Assembly: GCA_018383195.1 (NCBI GenBank)
Contig: JAGZOP010000005.1
Span: forward strand, 1 to 64,000
Reading direction: 5' to 3'
From: Clostridiaceae bacterium
GTDB taxonomy: Bacteria > Bacillota > Clostridia > Oscillospirales > Butyricicoccaceae
Length of the DNA: 64,000 nucleotides
Numbering within the stretch: position 1 is the first letter of the stretch; the number at the start of each line of letters is the position of its first letter. A program made the position numbers and the translations under genes. A model generated the notes under the pieces. It did not search any database, had not been told where the DNA came from, and saw only the letters and a program-made list of their open reading frames with translations. This document shows, piece after piece, positions 7,387 to 16,275 of the stretch.

Positions 7387-9135
7387 TTATGCTCCTTCCG
7401 CAAGGCGGTTCAGGGATGCGTACACACCGTTTCGGGCAATCAATTCTTCGTGGGTTCCCTGTTCCGAAATCCCATCCTCAGTGAGGACAACAATTTTATC
7501 TGCCGAACGAATCGTGGACAGGCGGTGCGCAATGGTCAATACCGTGCGCCCCTGCGACAGCCGCGCAAGGCTTTCCTGCACCAGACGCTCGCTCTCATTG
7601 TCGAGCGCCGAGGTTGCCTCATCCAGAATCAGGATGGGCGGGTTCTTGAGGAACACGCGCGCAATGGAAATCCGCTGCTTCTGCCCGCCGGACAGGCGCA
7701 CACCGCGCTCTCCCACATAGGTATCATATCCCTGCGGGGTTTTCATAATGAAATCATGCGCGCCCGCTTCCTTTGCAGCCTCAATTACCTCTTCCCGCGT
7801 CGCATCCGGACGCCCATAAAGGATATTGTCAAAAATCGTACCCGAAAACAGGTAGACATCCTGCTGCACCACGCCGATCTGACGGCGCAGGCTGGTCAAA
7901 CCAACCGTGCGCACATCCACGCCATCGATGCTGACCCGTCCGCTGGTCACATCGTAAAAGCGCGGAATCAGGTTGCAGATGGTCGTTTTTCCGCCGCCTG
8001 AAGGTCCGACAAGCGCAACGCTCTGTCCCGCCGGAATATCCAGATTCAGATGGTCCAGAATCGGCGTATCCGGGTCGTCGGCATACGAAAACGACACATC
8101 TTCAAAGCGGATATCCCCGCGCACACGCGACAGCGAAACCGGATTCTGCGGTTCTTCAATATCCGGCTCGACATCCATCACTTCAAAGAAGCGCTCGATT
8201 CCGGTCATACCGCGCTGGAACTGCTCCGCAAACTCAACGATGCGGCGAATGGTCGCAAGCAGTGTGGAAATGTACAGGATATACGCCATAAAATCAGCCG
8301 GGTCAATCGCGCCGCGCAGCATAAACGCCCCGCCCGCGACAATCACCGCCAGATACATCAGCCCGTCAAATGCGCGCGTGGTAGCGTTGAACGCCCCCAT
8401 CCACAAATAGTTTTCCTTTTTGACGCTCAGCCATTTCTGGTTTCCCTCTGCGAATTTTTCAATCTCGCGCGGCTCACCCGTAAAGGACTTCACAACACGC
8501 ACCCCGAGCAGGCTATCCTCCACCTGTGCGTTGATTTCACCCACCTGTACGCGGTTTTTATGGAACGTTTCCCGCATTTTGTGATTAAACTTGGACGAGC
8601 ATACGATCATGACCGGAATAATTGCAAACAGAATCAGGGTCAGCGGCACATTTACTGTGCACAAAATCGCAAATGATACGACAATTTTCAGTCCGGCAAT
8701 GAAAAACTCCTCCGGACAGTGATGTGCAAACTCGGTGACATCGAACAGATCCGAGGTGATGCGCGCCATCAGCTGCCCCACCTTGGTGTTCGCATAATAA
8801 TGAAACGACAGCTTTTGCAGATGTTCAAACAGCGCCGAGCGCATATCTGTTTCAATTTTTGCCCCCATCACATGACCGACATTCGCCATAAAGTAGGTCG
8901 CCGCCACATCAATGATTCGCAGCACCAGATAGAGCGCTGCCAGCCGCGCGACAAATCCAACCGTAAGCTGCGCAAAATCATTCATGCCGACCTGTGCAAG
9001 CGAACGCACCAGCATAGGCAATACAATATCGCACGCCGAAGTCAGACCGGCGCAAAGCAGGTCAAGCGCAAGCACACCCCGATAAGGCTTAAAATACGGC
9101 GCAAACCGCCGAATCAGTGCACTGGTAGAATGCAT
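7387..9135 (-). CDS. ABC exporter half-transporter (membrane plus ATPase)
   Basis: A 582-residue type-IV ABC exporter subunit. The N-terminal six-helix domain spans about 10-320. The ATPase holds Walker A GPSGGGKTT, the LSGGQKQR signature, Walker B ILILDEATSALD and the H-loop AHRLST. It would work as a homodimer; exported substrates of such proteins are usually lipids, peptides or drugs and cannot be assigned. The ATG at 9135 follows GGGGG; a TTG one codon earlier is also possible. The CmpB-like gene follows at once. Confidence 0.93.
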   Translation of the reverse strand: MHSTSALIRRFAPYFKPYRGVLALDLLCAGLTSACDIVLPMLVRSLAQVGMNDFAQLTVGFVARLAALYLVLRIIDVAATYFMANVGHVMGAKIETDMRSALFEHLQKLSFHYYANTKVGQLMARITSDLFDVTEFAHHCPEEFFIAGLKIVVSFAILCTVNVPLTLILFAIIPVMIVCSSKFNHKMRETFHKNRVQVGEINAQVEDSLLGVRVVKSFTGEPREIEKFAEGNQKWLSVKKENYLWMGAFNATTRAFDGLMYLAVIVAGGAFMLRGAIDPADFMAYILYISTLLATIRRIVEFAEQFQRGMTGIERFFEVMDVEPDIEEPQNPVSLSRVRGDIRFEDVSFSYADDPDTPILDHLNLDIPAGQSVALVGPSGGGKTTICNLIPRFYDVTSGRVSIDGVDVRTVGLTSLRRQIGVVQQDVYLFSGTIFDNILYGRPDATREEVIEAAKEAGAHDFIMKTPQGYDTYVGERGVRLSGGQKQRISIARVFLKNPPILILDEATSALDNESERLVQESLARLSQGRTVLTIAHRLSTIRSADKIVVLTEDGISEQGTHEELIARNGVYASLNRLAEGA

Positions 9136-9306
9136 CAAACCAAAATTCCCCCTTATACGGAAACGAAAACCCGCTCGTTTCCAGATTTCTTTCTAAGCAC
9201 TATTGTAACATATGCCGCCTGTTTTGCAAGCGTTTTGCCCATTACAGCTTTTCTTTTGCACGGGATTTTGTTATACTGGAAACAAGAATCAACCGAGGTG
9301 TTTTTT

Positions 9307-9744
9307 ATGACCGATTTTTTGCATCCGAAGCTGGATGAAGCCGAACTGGGACGCATTTCCGCGCTCGGTCTTGCGCACATTGGCGACGGCGTTTATGAAA
9401 TTATGACCCGTTCATATCTGGTATGCCAAGGCATGCAGACTGCGCGCGGTCTACACGGCAAAACCGTTTCCCTCGTGCGCGCAGGCGCACAATACCGCGC
9501 AGCGCAGCTTATCCTGCCCCTGCTCAACGAAAACGAAGCCGAAATCTTCCGTCATGGACGCAACGCCAAGCCCAAAACCATTCCAAAAGCCGCATCCCAC
9601 GCCGAATATGCTTATGCGACTGCGCTTGAAAGTCTGTTTGGCTGGCTGTATCTGCGCGGGCAGTACGACCGTCTGAATGAGCTGTACGCCGTGATCGCGG
9701 CAGACTTTGACGAACTGCTTGCCAAAAATGGCGAAAAGGAATAA
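9307..9744 (+). CDS. mrnC: Mini-ribonuclease III
   Basis: A 145-residue RNase III catalytic domain without the dsRNA-binding domain, the size of MrnC. The ALGLAHIGDGVYEIMTR helix, the SLVRAGAQ segment, KPKTIPKAASHAEYAYATALE and LGWLYL-like end are the family signature. MrnC matures the 3' and 5' ends of 23S rRNA in Firmicutes. GAGGTG precedes the ATG at 9307; a much longer in-frame extension runs antisense to the ABC exporter and is rejected. The YbjQ-type gene follows 63 bp later. Confidence 0.95.
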   Translation: MTDFLHPKLDEAELGRISALGLAHIGDGVYEIMTRSYLVCQGMQTARGLHGKTVSLVRAGAQYRAAQLILPLLNENEAEIFRHGRNAKPKTIPKAASHAEYAYATALESLFGWLYLRGQYDRLNELYAVIAADFDELLAKNGEKE

Positions 9745-9807
9745 CAATCCCCACCGCTGCAAATCCATCCGAACCGGATTTGAATATATTTTTAGGAGGA
9801 TGACAAC

Positions 9808-10128
9808 ATGATCTCTACCACCACAGGCTCGGTCGAAGGCAAACGCATCGTCGCATACAAAGGCATCGTCTTTGGCGAGGTGATCTCCGGCGTGAATTTC
9901 CTGCGCGATTTTTCCGCTGGTCTGACCAACTTTTTCGGCGGGCGTTCCAGTTCCTATGAGGAAGAATTGCAGCAGGCACGGGACGCTGCCATTTCCGAAA
10001 TGGAGCAGCGCGCCGCAGCACGCGGCGCCAACGCGGTCATCGGTGTGGACATCGACTATGAAATTCTGGGCACCGGAAACAATATGCTCATGGTCAGTGC
10101 ATCGGGTACGGCGGTCGTCTGCGAATAA
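9808..10128 (+). CDS. YbjQ family protein (UPF0145)
   Basis: A 106-residue protein matching the YbjQ/UPF0145 family: GKRIVAYKGIVFGEV, then RDFSAGLTNFFGGRSSSYEEEL, ARDAAISEMEQRA and ANAVIGVDIDYE. The family folds as a small homo-oligomer and has been proposed to bind metal, but its role is unknown. GGAGG precedes the ATG. It probably shares a transcript with mrnC and ends at the hairpin 10135-10174. Confidence 0.92.
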   Translation: MISTTTGSVEGKRIVAYKGIVFGEVISGVNFLRDFSAGLTNFFGGRSSSYEEELQQARDAAISEMEQRAAARGANAVIGVDIDYEILGTGNNMLMVSASGTAVVCE

Positions 10129-10134
10129 GCAAAA

Positions 10135-10174
10135 AAGCGCCGCTTCTGTGAGGGGGTTCACAGGAGCGGCGCTT
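10135..10174. terminator. Bidirectional terminator between YbjQ gene and the small Asn/Gln-rich gene
   Basis: AAGCGCCGCTTCTGTG pairs with CACAGGAGCGGCGCTT (one mismatch) around an eight-base loop. The A-run at 10131-10136 gives a U-tract on the minus strand. Confidence 0.85.
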
Positions 10175-10201
10175 CTTTGGTTTCTACTGCCGGAAAACAA
10201 A

Positions 10202-10312
10202 TCAGTCGTTCTTCTGGTTCTGAGAAGAGGAGTTGCTGCGCTGGTTCTGAGACTGATTGTTCTTCTGGTTCTGGGAAGAATTGTTCTTCTGATTCTGGGA
10301 ATCACGAGACAT
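10202..10312 (-). CDS. Small Asn/Gln/Ser-rich repetitive protein, 36 residues
   Basis: A short open frame from ATG at 10312 to TGA at 10202, with GGAAGGTG nine bases upstream of the ATG and a strong terminator (10135-10174) with a minus-strand U-tract just behind it. The product has only nine residue types, mostly Gln, Asn, Ser and Lys, built from the repeated unit SQNQKNN and variants. It has no membrane segment and no Cys. The ribosome site plus terminator argue that it is a real gene. Function unknown; low-complexity Asn/Gln proteins of this size occur in spore-forming clostridia. Confidence 0.7.
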   Translation of the reverse strand: MSRDSQNQKNNSSQNQKNNQSQNQRSNSSSQNQKND

Positions 10313-10400
10313 GGCGATTCACCTTCCTTTCCTTTTGGGATACGTTTTCTAGTATCCCCGCAAAGCGCAGAACTATACCAAAATTTTTTGAAAAAATAGA

Positions 10401-10430
10401 ACCCCGCATCCGATAGTTAGATGCGGGGTT
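10401..10430 (-). terminator. Terminator after the COG0523 operon
   Basis: ACCCCGCATC pairs with GATGCGGGGT around a nine-base loop; the minus-strand reading continues into a T-rich tract. Confidence 0.82.
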
Positions 10431-10436
10431 TCATGT

Positions 10437-11384
10437 TTAATTGAAATAAACAACTTCTTCCTTGGGCGGGTCGGACGGTTCTACCGCCAGCAGATCCAGC
10501 ACCGGACCGGCTCCCTTGTACTGCGCCAACTCTTCAATGTGAATATGCGCCGTAATGGTATACCATCCCTTATTCTGAATTCCCGGGAACTTGCCGTGCG
10601 TATTGCAGGCAAAGCCAAGGAACTGGATATCGTCTGCGCAGCAGACCATTCCATGACGGCCGGGAACAATCCAGCCTTCCGGCAGCTGCGGAGTAACGAG
10701 CACGCGCGCCTTAAAGTGCACGGTCTTGTCGTCATACTTTTCCGGGTCGCTGCTCGCATCCACATACCACAATCCGAAATCTTCATCCCCGATGTCGATT
10801 TCATCCGCGTCAATATCAAAGGGCATTTCCATGTTGTCGCGGTAATCCTCCGAGTTTCCATCCACATCGTCGAGGAAAATGGTCGCGCGCGGATTCATGG
10901 CGCGGATATTGCGGCTGTGCAGATAGTCCTTGTCCTTTTGGGTGCAGCGGTTAAAGACAATCAGGTCTGCTGAGGTGATGTGCTCGAACATCCGCGGTCC
11001 GAGATTGTTGGAATACAGCTCAAAGGTCGGACCGCAAACCGATGCGACAATCTGATACAGTTCCCAGTGATGCGGCATTACTTCATCGACAAAATGAGCA
11101 AGGTCCCACATACCGTTGAACTCGACAATCACGCGGTCGGGTTTTTCCTCCTCAGTTGCCCGAATGAGCGCCGCAGTGGACAATTCCTCCTCGTCCTCCA
11201 CATCCACGAGCACGACATTATACTTTTCAAGGAACGCCTCGTCGTACTCCTCAATTCCCTCTTCGCAGCGGATGAGCAGGGTTTTTTCATCCAAAGTAAA
11301 GTTCGGGTCGCTCAGGACTTCCTTAATGAAACTAGTTTTACCGGACTCAAGCAGACCGGTAAAGATATAAGCAGGGGGCTTCAT
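10437..11384 (-). CDS. CobW-like GTPase (COG0523 relative), second gene of pair
   Basis: A 315-residue P-loop protein with Walker A GLLESGKTSF near residues 9-18, an Asp-rich Walker B region (VVLVDVEDEEEL) and FNRCTQKD as the guanine-recognition-like segment. The C-terminal part resembles the CobW C-terminal beta domain. It lacks the CxCC motif present in its neighbour, so it may be a partner rather than a chaperone itself. It starts 12 bp after the His-rich CobW gene, forming an operon. Role in metal transfer is inferred from family and context. Confidence 0.82.
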   Translation of the reverse strand: MKPPAYIFTGLLESGKTSFIKEVLSDPNFTLDEKTLLIRCEEGIEEYDEAFLEKYNVVLVDVEDEEELSTAALIRATEEEKPDRVIVEFNGMWDLAHFVDEVMPHHWELYQIVASVCGPTFELYSNNLGPRMFEHITSADLIVFNRCTQKDKDYLHSRNIRAMNPRATIFLDDVDGNSEDYRDNMEMPFDIDADEIDIGDEDFGLWYVDASSDPEKYDDKTVHFKARVLVTPQLPEGWIVPGRHGMVCCADDIQFLGFACNTHGKFPGIQNKGWYTITAHIHIEELAQYKGAGPVLDLLAVEPSDPPKEEVVYFN

Positions 11385-11396
11385 GTGCGTGCCTCC

Positions 11397-12536
11397 TTAA
11401 ATACCGAACAGGTCGGCAAGACCGCTTTCATCGAGTCCTGCACCGATTACGCAAAGGCGGCCGGTGTAATCTGCCGCACCATGCCGAACCTCAGGCATTC
11501 CAGGAACATAATCGAAGTGCAGCCAGCCGCCGTCAGTGCAGGGCACAATGCCCTTGGCGCGTAGCACCGTACCAAGTGCAATGTCGCCGAGCTGGGTCAG
11601 GCAGCTTTGCAGTTCAGCCTCCGTAAACTTCTTCGGGGTTTCTGCACCCCAACTCTGGAACACTTCATCCGCATGATGATGGTCATGACCGCAGGAGCAA
11701 GCGCCATCGTGATGATGGTGGTGATGTTCGTGTTCGTGATGATGCTCGTGGTCATGGTCATGGCAGCCGCAGGTGCAGTCCTCGCCGTGTTCGTGGTGGG
11801 GATGCTCGTGCTCGTGATGGTGCTCGTGGTCATGGTCATGGCAGCCGCAGGTGCAGTCCTCGCCGTGTTCGTGGTGGGGATGCTCGTGCTCGTGATGGTG
11901 CTCATGTTCCATCTGGGCAAGCAGCTCTTCCGCCAGAGAATGGCTGTCCTCCATTACATCGAGCATCTGCTGACCGGTCAGCTCGTCCCACGGCGTGGTG
12001 ACGATGCGCGCATCCTTGTTGTGCTCGCGCAGCAGGTGTACGCACTGGTCCAGCTTGTCCGCCTTTACATTCTGGGTGCGGCTGAGCAAAATCGCGCCCG
12101 CATGCTCAATCTGATTCAGGAAAAACTCACCAAAATTCTTGGCATACATCTTGCACTTCATCGCGTCCGCCACAGTGACAAAGCTATTGAGTACAACCGG
12201 CTCATGGGCAGCCACGCCCTGCACCGCACGAATGACATCAGACAGCTTGCCGACGCCGGACGGCTCAATGATGATGCGGTCCGGATGGTAAGTCTCGATG
12301 ACCTCCTCGAGCGCCTTGCCGAAATCGCCGACGAGCGAACAGCAGATGCAGCCCGAATTCATCTCGGTAATCTGGATGCCGGCTTCTTTCAAAAATCCGC
12401 CGTCAATGCCAATTTCGCCAAATTCGTTTTCAATCAGCACAACTTTTTGCCCTGCAAGCGCTTCTTGCAGCAGCTTCTTGATGAGCGTGGTCTTGCCCGC
12501 GCCCAAAAATCCGGAAATAATATCAATTTTTGTCAT
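11397..12536 (-). CDS. COG0523 (CobW/ZigA-type) metallochaperone GTPase with duplicated His-rich repeat
   Basis: A 379-residue G3E GTPase. Walker A GFLGAGKTTL is at 9-18, the metal-binding GCICC at 62-66, and IIEPSG marks switch II. Between about 210 and 295 lies a His/Glu/Cys-rich insert: a 26-residue unit holding HHEHEHPHHEHGEDCTCGCH occurs twice in tandem and a third time in degenerate form. The C-terminal CobW domain follows. Members hand zinc or other metals to client proteins, often under Zur control. A 7-bp inverted repeat at 12582-12599 lies upstream. It leads the operon with the CobW-like gene at 10437. Confidence 0.92.
   Translation of the reverse strand: MTKIDIISGFLGAGKTTLIKKLLQEALAGQKVVLIENEFGEIGIDGGFLKEAGIQITEMNSGCICCSLVGDFGKALEEVIETYHPDRIIIEPSGVGKLSDVIRAVQGVAAHEPVVLNSFVTVADAMKCKMYAKNFGEFFLNQIEHAGAILLSRTQNVKADKLDQCVHLLREHNKDARIVTTPWDELTGQQMLDVMEDSHSLAEELLAQMEHEHHHEHEHPHHEHGEDCTCGCHDHDHEHHHEHEHPHHEHGEDCTCGCHDHDHEHHHEHEHHHHHHDGACSCGHDHHHADEVFQSWGAETPKKFTEAELQSCLTQLGDIALGTVLRAKGIVPCTDGGWLHFDYVPGMPEVRHGAADYTGRLCVIGAGLDESGLADLFGI
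11744..11899 (-). repeat. Perfect tandem duplication, two 78-bp units
   Basis: Positions 11744-11821 and 11822-11899 are identical. Each encodes 26 residues of the His/Cys-rich metal-binding insert in frame, so copy number can change without breaking the gene. Confidence 0.95.
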
Positions 12537-12581
12537 ATGAATAACTTCCTCTCGGTGTTATAATTTGAGTTCTTCTGCGCT

Positions 12582-12599
12582 GCCGGAACAAATTCCGGC
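12582..12599. promoter_or_regulatory. Inverted repeat upstream of the COG0523 operon
   Basis: GCCGGAA and TTCCGGC flank CAAA, 46 bp before the start at 12536. It could be an operator; the sequence is not a recognised Zur box, so this is tentative. Confidence 0.35.
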
Positions 12600-12682
12600 G
12601 TTAGTCCGCTCTAACAAATATGATACCCCAAACAAGATGGAGATTTCAATCCCTTTTCTGCGAACTTTTTATGAATTCTTGC

Positions 12683-13153
12683 TCAATGCGGTAAAAAAGC
12701 AAACCGCGCCAAAAAGAAAATCATCGTCGCAATCGGCGCCGCAATCGAAAAAACCAGAAACCACGCGCCAAGCGGCAGCAAAAAGCACTGACATATGCAC
12801 AGCCAGACAAACACCAAAATGGTTTCCAGCTGGAGCGTCAGCATCATTGTCAAGGTCAGGCGATACGCCGCCTCGCGGTTGCTGTCGGTCAATTTGACTG
12901 GCATGTTCCATTTTTCCCGCGGGATGCACAGCGGAAGCAAAAAACACAGCCCGCATAAAGCCCCCATTGCCGGAACAACCCAGATGGTCCATTTATCCCC
13001 CCAGCCGTCAATCTCCCCTCCTGCACCGTAATGCATCGGCACCTGCGCCGGCAGCGCATCCCAGCGCACCAGTACCAGCGCCGCCATCCCAACCATGCAG
13101 GCAAGGCTCAGTACTTCGATCAGCTTATGCTTCCATGTCCATCCGTGCAGCAT
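12683..13153 (-). CDS. DUF1648 domain membrane protein
   Basis: A 156-residue protein with four hydrophobic segments. Residues about 30-55 carry the DUF1648 motif (LPAQVPMHYGAGGEIDGWG), found at the N-terminus of SdpI-like and related membrane proteins. It lies 14 bp behind gluQ and is read on the same strand, so it is probably cotranscribed. The C-terminal SdpI domain is absent. Function unknown. Confidence 0.82.
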   Translation of the reverse strand: MLHGWTWKHKLIEVLSLACMVGMAALVLVRWDALPAQVPMHYGAGGEIDGWGDKWTIWVVPAMGALCGLCFLLPLCIPREKWNMPVKLTDSNREAAYRLTLTMMLTLQLETILVFVWLCICQCFLLPLGAWFLVFSIAAPIATMIFFLARFAFLPH

Positions 13154-13167
13154 GACGCTTCCCCCTT

Positions 13168-14166
13168 TTACAGGTTCCGGAAAATATCCGGCAGATACAG
13201 GTCGGTTTTCGGAATTTTATCCCATGAAAATTCCTTCACAAGTTCACGCGCAGACACCGCTTCCTCCCGGTCAATCAATCCCGCAGCAAACGCCAGCGCG
13301 CCTACCAACCGTTCGGGACGCATCCGGGTGCGCAGCAGACCGAGGTCCAGATCTTCGTCGCGTTTGCTCAGACGGCGACCGTCCGGCGCAAGCAGCAGCG
13401 GCATATGATAAAACGCGGGCGGCGCAAAGCCAAACAGCCGGTGCAGCCAGATTTGCCGCGCTGTGGAGCCGATCAGATCGCTGCCGCGCACCACCTCGGT
13501 CACGCCCATCAGTCCGTCGTCTACCGTTACCGCAAGCTGATAAGCGAATACGCCGTCCGAACGGCGGATGATAAAATCCCCGCATTCGTCCGTCAGGTGT
13601 TCGCAATAGCCGCCCATACAGCCATCCATAAACCGAACCGTTTCGTCCGGCACGCGCACGCGCGTTGCTGCCCCGCGCTTTTTCCGGCGCGCGGCGGCTT
13701 CCTCCGCTGTCAGTCCACGGCAGGTGCCCGGATACACCACGCGCCCGTCCGACAGATGCGGCGCATTCGCTGCATGCAGCTCTGCACGCGAACAAAAGCA
13801 GGGATACAGCAGCCCTTTTCCGCGCAAAATCCCCTCAAAATATTCATAAACCGGTGTACGGTCGCTTTGATATGCCGACCGGCGCACAGACTCCGGAATA
13901 TCCGCAAGCGCCTCGGCATACCGCAGCGCGCCCGGATTCTGTTCCCCGATTCCGTCCCAGTCCAGCCCCAACCATTTGAGGTCATCGACAATCAGCGCAG
14001 CAAATGAACGCGGACAGCGCATGGTGTCTAGATCTTCAATCCGCAGGATATACCCGCCATTTTGACTGCGCGCACTCAGCCACGCAAGCAGTGCGCACAG
14101 CACATTGCCGAGGTGCATCCGCCCGCTGGGAGATGGTGCAAATCGTCCAATCATCGGTTTCTGCAA
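13168..14166 (-). CDS. gluQ: Glutamyl-Q tRNA(Asp) synthetase
   Basis: A 332-residue protein equal to the catalytic half of glutamyl-tRNA synthetase, lacking the anticodon-binding domain. The HIGH-type motif is PSPSGRMHLGN (11-21), the KMSKS-type motif is RRLSKRD, and the zinc site is C123, C125, Y145, C149, which fits the GluQ-RS pattern. It would attach glutamate to queuosine in tRNA-Asp. In Clostridia the same family is sometimes annotated as tRNA glutamyl-Q(34) synthetase; the absence of an anticodon domain excludes GltX. Confidence 0.92.
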   Translation of the reverse strand: MQKPMIGRFAPSPSGRMHLGNVLCALLAWLSARSQNGGYILRIEDLDTMRCPRSFAALIVDDLKWLGLDWDGIGEQNPGALRYAEALADIPESVRRSAYQSDRTPVYEYFEGILRGKGLLYPCFCSRAELHAANAPHLSDGRVVYPGTCRGLTAEEAAARRKKRGAATRVRVPDETVRFMDGCMGGYCEHLTDECGDFIIRRSDGVFAYQLAVTVDDGLMGVTEVVRGSDLIGSTARQIWLHRLFGFAPPAFYHMPLLLAPDGRRLSKRDEDLDLGLLRTRMRPERLVGALAFAAGLIDREEAVSARELVKEFSWDKIPKTDLYLPDIFRNL

Positions 14167-14287
14167 GCATCTTTCCCCCTTTTTCGATTCTTTTTCAATG
14201 TTCTTATTGTATCACCCGCCCGCCTATTTGAAAAGTCCCTGCACCTATGGTAAGATAGCCATAGAAGAAACAAAGGAGGCGGTTCAT

Positions 14288-15544
14288 TTGTTGAAAAAAC
14301 TTGCATTATTTTTCGTGATCGTGCTGCTGCTCGGTGCAACCGGAAAAATTTTTCTGGCGGACTCCGGGCAAAAAGACTTCTTCCTGCCAGATGCCAAAAA
14401 CGACAGCTTCTTTGCCGCGCTGTTTTCCGGCAAAGATAAATCAGATTCCGCAGCTTCGTCCGGCGCGGAGCCGTCGCAGCCGGAACCCGCGCCTCCCGCG
14501 CCGCATCCGGCGGACGCGCTGCTCGAAACCATGCCGCTCGAGCAGAAGGTCGGACAGCTCTTCTTTGCGCGCTGTCCGGACGAAGGCGCCGCACACGAGA
14601 TCTCTTCCCTGCATCCGGCAGGATATATCCTGTTCGCCCGCGATTTTGAGGGGGAAACGCCGGATTCGGTGCGCGATACCATCGCGGGCTACCAAAATGC
14701 AGCCTCGATTCCCATGCTGATTGGGGTGGACGAGGAGGGCGGCACGGTCGTGCGTGTCAGCAAATACCGTGCATTCCGCCGTTGGTCATTCCAGTCCCCG
14801 CAGGAACTCAATGAAGAGGGCGGAAACGACGCCTTTGTCTACGACACTGCCGAAAAGGACGCGCTGCTCCAAGGACTCGGCATCAATGTCAATCTCGCAC
14901 CGGTCTGCGATGTGGTCACCAACCGCGGGGATTATATGTACCGCCGCGCACTCGGGCAAGATGCCGAAGCGACCGCGAACTATGTGCGCACGGTGGTCAC
15001 GCAGATGAAAAAGGACGGCATCGGCGCCGTGCTCAAGCATTTCCCCGGCTATGGTCCAAACGGAGACACCCACGAGGGGCGCATGACCGATTCACGCAGC
15101 ATGCAGACCTACCAAAACAGCGATTTTCTTCCGTTTCAGGCTGGAATTGAAGCTGGTGCAGGCGGAGTATTGATGCACCATATCACGGTGGAATGCATGG
15201 ACGGCAGCGCGCCTGCATCCCTTTCGCCCCGAGTTCACGAAATCCTGCGCGAGGAACTGGGCTTTTCCGGGGTGATCATGACCGATGATCTCGCGATGGG
15301 CGCGCTGAGCGGCATCACCGATGCCGGAGAAGCGGCGGTGCGCGCCGTACAGGCGGGAAACGATTTGATTTTAAGCTCTGACCTTGCCACGCAGCATGCG
15401 GCGGTGCTCAACGCAGTGGACGAAGGCACGATCTCTGAGGAAGAAATCGACGAACATCTGCGCCGCGTGCTCGACTGGAAAGTTTCGCTCGGTCTGATGA
15501 CCTACGACGGTCTCACCGCTGCTCCTGAGGAGGATGCCGCATGA
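14288..15544 (+). CDS. Glycoside hydrolase family 3 lipoprotein-like beta-N-acetylhexosaminidase (NagZ type)
   Basis: A 418-residue secreted or membrane-anchored protein: an N-terminal hydrophobic segment (about 4-22), a Ser/Pro-rich linker (about 50-75), then the GH3 barrel with GVDEEGG, KHFPGYG, DTH and IMTDDLAMGAL (catalytic Asp and the GH3 His/Asp loop). It would cleave N-acetylglucosamine from muropeptides. The start is TTG at 14288 (or the next codon), chosen because AAGGAGG lies eight bases upstream; the frame extends further 5' only without a ribosome site. It overlaps the AlkD-like gene by ATGA. Confidence 0.9.
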   Translation: MLKKLALFFVIVLLLGATGKIFLADSGQKDFFLPDAKNDSFFAALFSGKDKSDSAASSGAEPSQPEPAPPAPHPADALLETMPLEQKVGQLFFARCPDEGAAHEISSLHPAGYILFARDFEGETPDSVRDTIAGYQNAASIPMLIGVDEEGGTVVRVSKYRAFRRWSFQSPQELNEEGGNDAFVYDTAEKDALLQGLGINVNLAPVCDVVTNRGDYMYRRALGQDAEATANYVRTVVTQMKKDGIGAVLKHFPGYGPNGDTHEGRMTDSRSMQTYQNSDFLPFQAGIEAGAGGVLMHHITVECMDGSAPASLSPRVHEILREELGFSGVIMTDDLAMGALSGITDAGEAAVRAVQAGNDLILSSDLATQHAAVLNAVDEGTISEEEIDEHLRRVLDWKVSLGLMTYDGLTAAPEEDAA

Positions 15545-16239
15545 CCTATGATCTTCTGAGCATGCTCACCCCGTTGGCAGAACCCTCCTATCGGGATTTT
15601 CATGTCAAGCTGGTGCCCGAGTTGTCCGCCGGTCAAATGCTTGGCGTGCGGATGCCCGCGCTGCGCAAACTTGCCCGGCAGCTTGCTATGGGACCGGATT
15701 TGCATCTCATTCTGGAGGACCGCAGTCCTGACCGCTATTATGAGGAAACCATCGTGCGCGGCGCGGTGATCGGTGCGGCAAAGCTTCCATTTGACGAAAA
15801 GCTGCGCCAAATGGCAGACTTTATCCCATATATCACAAACTGGGCAATTTGCGACGCCTTTGTCAGCGGACTCCGCTTCAAGCCGGAGGAGCTTCCCGCT
15901 GTGTGGGACTTTCTTGTGCCGTATTTGCAGTCTGTCGAAGAGTTCCCCGCGCGGTTCGGCGCTGTTATGCTGCTGCGCTTCTTTGTCCGCGCGGACTGTC
16001 TGCCCGATACGCTGACCGCCCTGACAAGCCTTCCCGCCTCTGGTTACAACGCGCAAATGGCGGCTGCATGGGCGCTTGCAGAGTGTCTGGTTCGGTTTCC
16101 GGATGAGACGCTTGCCCATCTGAAACTGAGCATGCTCAACCCGTGGACGTATCGCAAGACGCTGCAAAAGGCGCTTGAATCGCGCCGTCTGCCGGACGGC
16201 TTGCGCCCAGTACTCAAAGCGCTACGCAAGGAAATTTAA
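15541..16239 (+). CDS. DNA alkylation repair enzyme (AlkD-like HEAT-repeat protein)
   Basis: A 232-residue helical-repeat protein of the AlkC/AlkD superfamily: VRMPALRKLARQLA, a DRYYEETIVRGAVIGAAK helix and TNWAICDAF, which corresponds to the WxxxD region of the active site. AlkD excises N3- and N7-alkylpurines without base flipping. The ATG overlaps the stop of the GH3 gene (ATGA), so it is translationally coupled although the functions differ. A hairpin terminator follows. Confidence 0.88.
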   Translation: MTYDLLSMLTPLAEPSYRDFHVKLVPELSAGQMLGVRMPALRKLARQLAMGPDLHLILEDRSPDRYYEETIVRGAVIGAAKLPFDEKLRQMADFIPYITNWAICDAFVSGLRFKPEELPAVWDFLVPYLQSVEEFPARFGAVMLLRFFVRADCLPDTLTALTSLPASGYNAQMAAAWALAECLVRFPDETLAHLKLSMLNPWTYRKTLQKALESRRLPDGLRPVLKALRKEI

Positions 16240-16247
16240 TCCATGCA

Positions 16248-16275
16248 AAAAGCCTTCCCATTCGGGAAGGCTTTT
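16248..16275. terminator. Bidirectional terminator, AlkD-like gene / DUF1836 gene
   Basis: AAAAGCCTTCCC pairs with GGGAAGGCTTTT around ATTC, between convergent genes. Confidence 0.88.

Noticed and set aside
11744..11899. CRISPR-like array
   Set aside because: The two repeats adjoin without spacers and are in-frame coding sequence for a metal-binding loop.
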